Below are positions 21,860 through 25,924 of a DNA stretch of 25,924 bases, piece after piece. A program made the position numbers and the translations under genes. Source of the DNA: an uncultured Ruminococcus sp. (GTDB lineage Bacteria; Bacillota; Clostridia; Oscillospirales; Ruminococcaceae); assembly GCA_947175005.1 (NCBI GenBank), contig CAMWLD010000002.1, forward strand, positions 1 through 25,924, given 5' to 3'. The notes beneath the pieces are model-generated. The model searched no databases. It was not told the origin of the DNA and saw only the letters and a list, made by a program, of their open reading frames with translations. Each line of letters opens with the position of its first letter. Position 1 is the first letter of the stretch.

Positions 21860-22104
21860 CCTTAATAGGGCAGCTTGCCGAATTAAATATATTAATGAAT
21901 GCAGTATATTTTGTATGGTGGAATGCCGAACGCCGTGAACCCGGTTTAGCGGATAATATGGGTATGGGGTGGGTATTGCCCTATTTAGTCATTTCCGAGA
22001 TATTGGTTATTTGCGCTTCTGTTTATCTGAATAAAATGCATAAGTCCGACAGCGAAAAGAAACTGTTTTCAATGGAAAAAACAGGCAGCGGAAATTGGGG
22101 ATAA
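21841..22104 (+). pseudogene. Second tandem copy of the small membrane protein, start lost and in -1 frame
   Basis: Translated in the frame -1 to the preceding gene this region reads KKEKIVTLIGQLAELNILMNA..., which aligns with MKKGKIVTVLNWVSAINILIC of the first copy. The second helix (VLPYLVISEILVI) likewise aligns with VLPVLAVSEIFLT. Where the first copy has ATG the second has AAC, and no ATG, GTG or TTG occurs in frame before ATG 21895, which cuts into the first helix (leaving 69 aa). Either this copy is a decayed pseudogene, or it is made by a -1 frameshift on the six-A run at 21848-21853, giving a four-helix fusion, or a single-base error separates one two-repeat gene. Confidence 0.5.
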
Positions 22105-22208
22105 GAGGATATGAAGTATAATTTTACCGATTTTATTGTGAGATTTGAGAAAAATCGCACGTTCTGACAAAAATTTTTGTGCATATAACTTTTTTTATGA
22201 AAAAGCCC
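22105..22208 (+). other. AT-rich spacer before the ftsZ promoter
   Basis: No gene or strong hairpin is seen. The sequence is AT-rich and leads into the ftsZ promoter and a leader of about 170 bases (to 22416). The leader contains a weak GC-rich hairpin around 22362-22386 (GGGG...CCCC) and no reading frame of note. Confidence 0.4.
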
Positions 22209-22237
22209 TTGAAAAAAGTTTTTGTTTGTGGTAAAAT
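22209..22237 (+). promoter_or_regulatory. ftsZ promoter
   Basis: TTGAAA (22209-22214), a 17-base spacer and TAAAAT (22232-22237) preceded by TGG (extended -10). It gives ftsZ an independent promoter with a leader of about 170 nt. Confidence 0.7.
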
Positions 22238-22416
22238 AATAATTGTATAGTAGTATGCTTTAATCGGGGATATATTGTCTGCTGTAATCATAATTTGTGA
22301 ACATTATGTTCGCAGAATGTTTACAGACAGATGAATATAGGTTTCCCTAAAAATAATTAAAGGGGTCGGCTTCTCCGAAAAGCCCCGGGATATATAAAAA
22401 AACAGGAGGAAGAACA

Positions 22417-23526
22417 ATGGCGATCATGGTTGATAGCGAAAGGAACACATATGATGAAGTTATAAAAGTTGTCGGGGTCGGCGGCGGCGGCGGCAACGCT
22501 GTGAACAGAATGGTTGAGGAAGGCATTAAAGGCGTTGACTACATAACCGTAAACACCGACGCCCGTGCGCTCAATTCATCAAAAGCAGATACAAAGGTGC
22601 AGATAGGCATTAAGCTCACAAACGGCAAGGGCGCAGGCGCTAAGCCCGAGGTGGGCGCATCCTCCGCAGAGGAGAACAGAGACGAGATAAAGGCGGCGCT
22701 TTCCGGGTCGGATATGGTATTTATCGCGGCAGGAATGGGCGGCGGCACAGGCACGGGAGCAGCTCCCATTGTGGCCGAGATCGCCCAGGAGCTGGGGATA
22801 CTTACGGTTGCGGTGGTAACAAAGCCTTTCGAGTTTGAGCGCCCCGCAAAGATGAGAACGGCAGAGGCGGGTATCGCAGAGCTTAAAAAGCACGTGGATT
22901 CGCTGATAGTTATACCCAATGAGCGGCTTTTGCAGTCCAGCGAAAAGGAGCTTACAATGAAAGAATCCTTTGCGCTGGCGGATAATATCCTTAAAGTGGG
23001 CGTTAAGTCAATAGCGGAGCTGATAACAGTCGAGGGTGACATTAACCTTGACTTTGCGGATATAAAGACCACCATGAAGGACGCAGGCTATGCCCATATG
23101 GCAATAGGCCACGGCTCGGGCAAGGACAAGGCGGCAGAGGCTGCAAAGCAGGTGACCTCCAGCCCGCTGCTTGAGACCTCCATTTCGGGGGCTACAAGAC
23201 TGCTGGTGAACATTGTAATGAGCGAGGATGTATTTGCCAGCGATATCAATACGGCTACAAAGCTTATTTCGGATGCAGCAGACCCGGAGGTAAATATGAT
23301 ATTCGGTACGTCCTTTGACCCGGATATGAAGGACGAGATGAATATTACGGTAATTGCCGCAGCGTTCAACGACGATCCCTCGAGAATCGTTTACGAAGAG
23401 GACGAACCGGAGATGAGAGCGCCCGAGGTCGAGGTCATTCCCGCACAGACGGTAAAGACCGAAACAAAGAAGAATGTTATCGACGAGGATTACAGCGCAT
23501 TCTTTGATATGATAAACAGACACTGA
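22417..23526 (+). CDS. ftsZ: Cell division GTPase FtsZ
   Basis: The bacterial tubulin homologue that forms the Z-ring, 369 residues. Seen here are the N-terminal nucleotide-binding strand VVGVGGGGGNAVNRM, tubulin signature GGGTGTG at 108-114, GAAPIVAEIA after it, and the synergy (T7) loop N210-L-D-F-A-D215 that completes the GTPase site of the next subunit. The C-terminal linker is short (about 30 residues, rich in Glu/Val/Lys). It ends in DEDYSAFFDMINRH, an unusual version of the conserved C-terminal peptide (in many bacteria close to DIPTFLRNR) that contacts FtsA, SepF and other partners. AGGAGG at 22404-22409 sets the start. Its own promoter and terminator make it monocistronic. Confidence 0.98.
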   Translation: MAIMVDSERNTYDEVIKVVGVGGGGGNAVNRMVEEGIKGVDYITVNTDARALNSSKADTKVQIGIKLTNGKGAGAKPEVGASSAEENRDEIKAALSGSDMVFIAAGMGGGTGTGAAPIVAEIAQELGILTVAVVTKPFEFERPAKMRTAEAGIAELKKHVDSLIVIPNERLLQSSEKELTMKESFALADNILKVGVKSIAELITVEGDINLDFADIKTTMKDAGYAHMAIGHGSGKDKAAEAAKQVTSSPLLETSISGATRLLVNIVMSEDVFASDINTATKLISDAADPEVNMIFGTSFDPDMKDEMNITVIAAAFNDDPSRIVYEEDEPEMRAPEVEVIPAQTVKTETKKNVIDEDYSAFFDMINRH

Positions 23527-23547
23527 TAAAGCGAATATAAAGAGACA

Positions 23548-23580
23548 ATCCCCACGGTCAGCAGACTGTGGGGATTTTTT
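23548..23580 (+). terminator. Rho-independent terminator of ftsZ
   Basis: ATCCCCACGGTC (23548-23559) pairs with GACTGTGGGGAT (23564-23575) over 12 positions (one G-U) with an AGCA loop, followed by five T residues. It lies 22 bases after the ftsZ stop codon. Confidence 0.93.
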
Positions 23581-23587
23581 AAGGGCA

Positions 23588-23884
23588 ACAAGAGCACACA
23601 CTCCACTCGGGTTCCAAGGGCGGAGCCTTTGGCGGGTCAAGGGCAGCGCCCTTGCGGGGGACGGGGGGCAGAGCCCCCTCTAACAGCACATTGTAAACAA
23701 ACGCATAAAGCAGCAAATTAACCTATACCGCCGCCCGACGTCAGAAAAGAGTTACAGTAAATGAACGTCATACTTGCAATGTAACAGCTTCAAGCGAACC
23801 CACATCGGGCGGCGGTGCAGCATAGAATGTGCAACGAATGTTGCACGTTCATGCTGCCGCCCGTAAGGGCGAAGTCACTCACAG
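23588..23884 (-). repeat. ~298-bp structured intergenic repeat, copy 2 (inverted)
   Basis: Reverse-complement counterpart of 17318-17615, occupying most of the 471-bp ftsZ-sigma gap. Read on the minus strand it has the same order: CTGTGAGTGACTTCGCCC, the long GGGCGGCAGCATGAAC hairpin (plus coordinates 23807-23862), then the GGGGGC/GCCCCC, AAGGGC/GCCCTT and CCAAAGG hairpins, ending in CCCGAGTGGAGTG. The apical stem is GTGCAAC-ATTC-GTTGCAC instead of CACGGC-ATTC-GCCGTG: different bases, same pairing and same loop. Confidence 0.75.
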
Positions 23885-23936
23885 CCGCAAGTAAAGTAAC
23901 AAGTAAACCCGACAAATAAAAAATTTTCAAAAACCC

Positions 23937-23963
23937 TGTAACGTTATCCCCCATTCAAGCGTA
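23937..23963 (+). promoter_or_regulatory. ECF-type promoter of the sigma/anti-sigma operon
   Basis: TGTAAC (23937-23942) and CGTA (23960-23963) are separated by 17 bases. This resembles ECF sigma promoters such as the SigW consensus TGAAAC-N16-CGTA, with the AAC core and CGT -10 characteristic of the class. It lies about 35 bases before the sigma-factor gene, which suggests autoregulation. Confidence 0.6.
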
Positions 23964-23997
23964 TAACATATGAACGCCAATCAAAGGAGGCGAGGAA

Positions 23998-24477
23998 ATG
24001 AACGGCGAGGAATTGTATAAAGAATATGCCGAAAGGGTCTATAAATATCTCCTGAGCATTACAAGCGGCAACTACAGCTTAGCAGAGGAACTGACCCAGG
24101 ATACCATGTTCAAAGCCATTACAAAGGCAAACCGGTATACAGGAGAGGCCAATATATTCACCTACCTGTGCGCCATTGCCAAAAACGCCTACATTTCCCA
24201 CCTGCGGAAAGAAAAACGGCGGGCAAAGGGAAATGAAACGGATATTGATAACATATCGGTGGAAGTGGATTTCCTGGCAGGAGAGGGGGAAAAGGAAATT
24301 TATAAGGCAGTCCATAGCCTGCCCGAGCCTTATAAGGAGCTTATTTTGCTGCGTATCCATACGGATATGACCTTTGAGCAGATAGGCGAAATTTTCGGGA
24401 AATCGGAAAACTGGGCAAGGGTAACATTTTATCGGGGAAAAGAAAAGCTAAAGGAAATTTTAAACGAGCGGAACTGA
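23998..24477 (+). CDS. RNA polymerase ECF-type sigma factor
   Basis: A 159-residue group 4 sigma factor. It has region 2 at about 5-72 (SLAEELTQDTMFKAITKANRY and FTYLCAIAKNAYISHLRKEKR, which bind the -10 element), a short variable linker at 75-100, and region 4 at about 103-155 (LPEPYKELILLRIHTDMTFEQIGEIFG, a helix-turn-helix for the -35). Region 3 and region 1.1 are absent, as in all ECF factors. AAAGGAGG at 23983-23990 gives a strong start. It is followed 24 bp later by a zinc-finger membrane anti-sigma gene, so the pair forms a signal-transduction unit. A matching ECF promoter lies just upstream. Confidence 0.95.
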   Translation: MNGEELYKEYAERVYKYLLSITSGNYSLAEELTQDTMFKAITKANRYTGEANIFTYLCAIAKNAYISHLRKEKRRAKGNETDIDNISVEVDFLAGEGEKEIYKAVHSLPEPYKELILLRIHTDMTFEQIGEIFGKSENWARVTFYRGKEKLKEILNERN

Positions 24478-24501
24478 AGAACGGGAAAGGAGCGATATAA
24501 T

Positions 24502-25800
24502 ATGAATATAAGCTGTGAAATTATAAGAGACCTGCTGCCATTGTATGCGGATAACGTTTGTTCGGAGGAATCAAAGAAGCTGGTGGAGGAGCACTGCGGC
24601 GGCTGCAAGGAGTGCCAAAGCCGATTGGAGGCTATGAAAAAGCCTCTGCCGAGTCCGTCAAGCCTGTCGGGAGAAATAAGAACCCCGGAAAAAAAGCCAG
24701 GCGACCCCCTGAAAAAAACACGTCGGCATTATATAAAGCTTGCCGTTATGACAGCGGTAATTTCCACATTGATAGCCGTGCCGCTGCTGGTGGTGTGGAC
24801 AATAAGCATTAAAGAAAAATACAGCATGCTGGGAGAGGATATGACTTGGTCGGCTATGGCGGCAAACGGGGATATGAAAAAATTCGGCAGACTGATAGTC
24901 CGTGGAAAGTATGAAAAGGCTTTTGAAAATGTGGGCTTCGTGGGGGCGGACAATCAGTATTACGGCGGGGAGGAAATGGACGGCATACGCAAAAGCTTTG
25001 CAGGGGTGCTGGAAGAGTATTTTAAGGAATACAAGGCGGTAAATATGCGCTGCGAGGGAGGAATGTACGGCACCACGGGGATAGTCAAGGGCAAGTGCTA
25101 TATCGGCATTGATGAGAGCCGGACAAAGGGCGTTCCCATGGCGATTGTCTTTGACTACAAATATTATGAGGGAATGGCTTATATTGACAGTATCTATTCT
25201 GTTGCGGATACGGATAATATAAAGGATTATATGGATATTGACGAGTACATTTCGCTGTGCAATCAAATAAACAAAGGCGTGGAAATTTACAAATTTCCGG
25301 GCGAACTTGTAACAAGTGCACTGGATTTGTATTTACGGGGCGGAAGATCGACAGATACGGAACGCTTCGTCACTGCACGGGATATGGATTACAAACAGGA
25401 AAGCGCCAAATTTTCGGTAAAACCATTTGATGAGCACAGCAAGGAGAAGCAGGAGGAATGGAACGAATACAAAGCTGCATATGAAGATTATACCGCAGAA
25501 CGGGATGAAAAAATAAACCGCCTTTTTTCGGAGGACTACCGCTATATTTCCCTGACGGGCGGCATAGCAGAATACTGCGCAGAGCCTATTAACGAGGGAA
25601 ATATTTTCGAGCATTTCCAGTGCTACAAGCAGCCTGTGACCGTAAGCATGGAAACGCCGGCGGGAGAAAAGTTCACTGTTTCCTTTGTTATGAAATGCAA
25701 TTTTGCGGCAGAGCTGCCTTTTGAAGATATTGTGTATTCGGATAATGCACCGACAGAGTTCAGAACGGGATTTGAGGAACTGTTCGGCGTGACGGAGTAA
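24502..25800 (+). CDS. Membrane anti-sigma factor with zf-HC2 domain and large extracellular domain
   Basis: A 432-residue type-II membrane protein that should hold the preceding ECF sigma factor inactive. The cytoplasmic N-terminus has the zinc-binding anti-sigma motif: Cys5, then H31-x3-C35-x2-C38 in EEHCGGCKECQ. A Pro/Lys-rich linker (50-75) leads to one membrane helix at about 79-102. The remaining ~330 residues are extracytoplasmic, Tyr/Asp/Glu-rich, and I cannot assign them to a domain; they may sense the signal or be the site of regulated proteolysis. AAAGGAG upstream of ATG 24502 gives the start. It is co-transcribed with the sigma gene and ends at a strong terminator. The signal is not evident from the neighbourhood. 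Confidence 0.9.
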   Translation: MNISCEIIRDLLPLYADNVCSEESKKLVEEHCGGCKECQSRLEAMKKPLPSPSSLSGEIRTPEKKPGDPLKKTRRHYIKLAVMTAVISTLIAVPLLVVWTISIKEKYSMLGEDMTWSAMAANGDMKKFGRLIVRGKYEKAFENVGFVGADNQYYGGEEMDGIRKSFAGVLEEYFKEYKAVNMRCEGGMYGTTGIVKGKCYIGIDESRTKGVPMAIVFDYKYYEGMAYIDSIYSVADTDNIKDYMDIDEYISLCNQINKGVEIYKFPGELVTSALDLYLRGGRSTDTERFVTARDMDYKQESAKFSVKPFDEHSKEKQEEWNEYKAAYEDYTAERDEKINRLFSEDYRYISLTGGIAEYCAEPINEGNIFEHFQCYKQPVTVSMETPAGEKFTVSFVMKCNFAAELPFEDIVYSDNAPTEFRTGFEELFGVTE

Positions 25801-25805
25801 AAATA

Positions 25806-25841
25806 AAGCACCTTGCTATTTTGCAAGGTGCTTGTTTCTTT
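25806..25841 (+). terminator. Rho-independent terminator of the sigma/anti-sigma operon
   Basis: AAGCACCTTGC (25806-25816) and GCAAGGTGCTT (25823-25833) form a perfect 11-bp stem with a 6-base loop, followed by GTTTCTTTT. The A-rich sequence on the other side could also let it work on the minus strand. Confidence 0.92.
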
Positions 25842-25869
25842 TAATCAATTGACCCATAACCAATCATTG

Positions 25870-25899
25870 AAAAAGCCCGCAAACTATTAGTTTACGGGC
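25870..25899 (-). terminator. Terminator downstream of the tRNA gene
   Basis: On the minus strand GCCCGTAAAC, a short loop and GTTTGCGGGC (plus 25875-25899; one mismatch in the stem) are followed by TTTTT (25874-25870). It lies immediately downstream of the tRNA 3' end. Confidence 0.85.
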
Positions 25900-25901
25900 A
25901 T

Positions 25902-25924
25902 TGGCTCCCCCGACTGGACTTGAA
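25902..25924 (-). tRNA. 3' end of a tRNA gene, probably tRNA-Asn (partial)
   Basis: Read on the minus strand the window edge shows a T-loop TTCAAGT, T-stem strand CCAGT, acceptor strand CGGGGGA, discriminator G and an encoded CCA. The order TTC-AGTCCAGTC...GGAGCCA and discriminator G match bacterial tRNA-Asn closely. The anticodon lies beyond the window, so the identity is inferred. Confidence 0.7.

Noticed and set aside
17318..23884. Composite transposon bounded by the two ~298-bp repeats
   Set aside because: The enclosed genes include essential dcw genes (murA, ftsQ, ftsZ) in roughly their normal order, the repeats encode no transposase, and no target duplication is visible.
23588..23884. 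Second terminator for ftsZ
   Set aside because: The GC-rich hairpins lack T-tracts, and a strong canonical terminator at 23548-23580 already precedes them.

Overview
The window is a stretch of a Gram-positive chromosome. It looks like a Clostridia member of the Oscillospirales/Ruminococcus type, although no marker gene here fixes the taxon. The evidence is strong AGGAGG-type ribosome binding sites, vegetative TTGACA-17-TATAAT promoters, a dcw (division and cell wall) cluster of Firmicutes type (mraZ, rsmH, ftsL, a PASTA-bearing division transpeptidase, murE, murF, mraY, ftsW, murG, murA, ftsQ/divIB, ftsZ), a MurE with the DNPR motif of meso-diaminopimelate-adding enzymes, and an ECF sigma/anti-sigma pair. 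The window ends in the 3' part of a tRNA, probably tRNA-Asn, on the minus strand.

Layout. 1-2.25 kb: a Nudix hydrolase and two unrecognised proteins. 2.26-5.03 kb: a polar amino-acid ABC transporter (lipoprotein binding protein, permease, ATPase) with its own promoter and terminator; a 160-bp MITE-like element lies between the first two genes. 5.03-5.71 kb: a 0.7-kb regulatory region holding an orphan promoter-terminator unit, several sets of roughly 10-bp-phased GGT boxes and the mraZ promoter. 5.7-17.3 kb: mraZ-rsmH-ftsL-spoVD/ftsI-murE::murF (one fused 963-aa protein)-mraY-ftsW-murG, all on the plus strand. 17.3-17.6 kb: a ~298-bp structured repeat. 17.6-18.9 kb: murA, flipped to the minus strand. 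19.0-20.5 kb: a zinc-ribbon protein and a GNAT-nucleoside phosphorylase fusion, both unexpected inside a dcw cluster. 20.6-23.5 kb: ftsQ, a tandemly duplicated small membrane protein broken by a frame change, then ftsZ with its own promoter and terminator. 23.6-23.9 kb: a second, inverted copy of the ~298-bp repeat. 23.9-25.8 kb: the ECF sigma factor and its membrane anti-sigma factor.

How it works together: MurE-MurF, MraY, MurG and MurA make lipid II; FtsW and the PASTA transpeptidase polymerise and crosslink it at the septum; FtsL, FtsQ and FtsZ organise the divisome; MraZ probably represses the cluster through the phased boxes at its own promoter.

The most unusual non-coding features are three. 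A family of degenerate heptanucleotide repeats (TTGCYTC units) occupies nearly every intergenic gap from 3.2 to 21.6 kb. The two inverted ~298-bp elements have apical hairpin stems that differ in sequence but stay paired, which suggests a conserved structure. The array of helically phased boxes sits upstream of mraZ.
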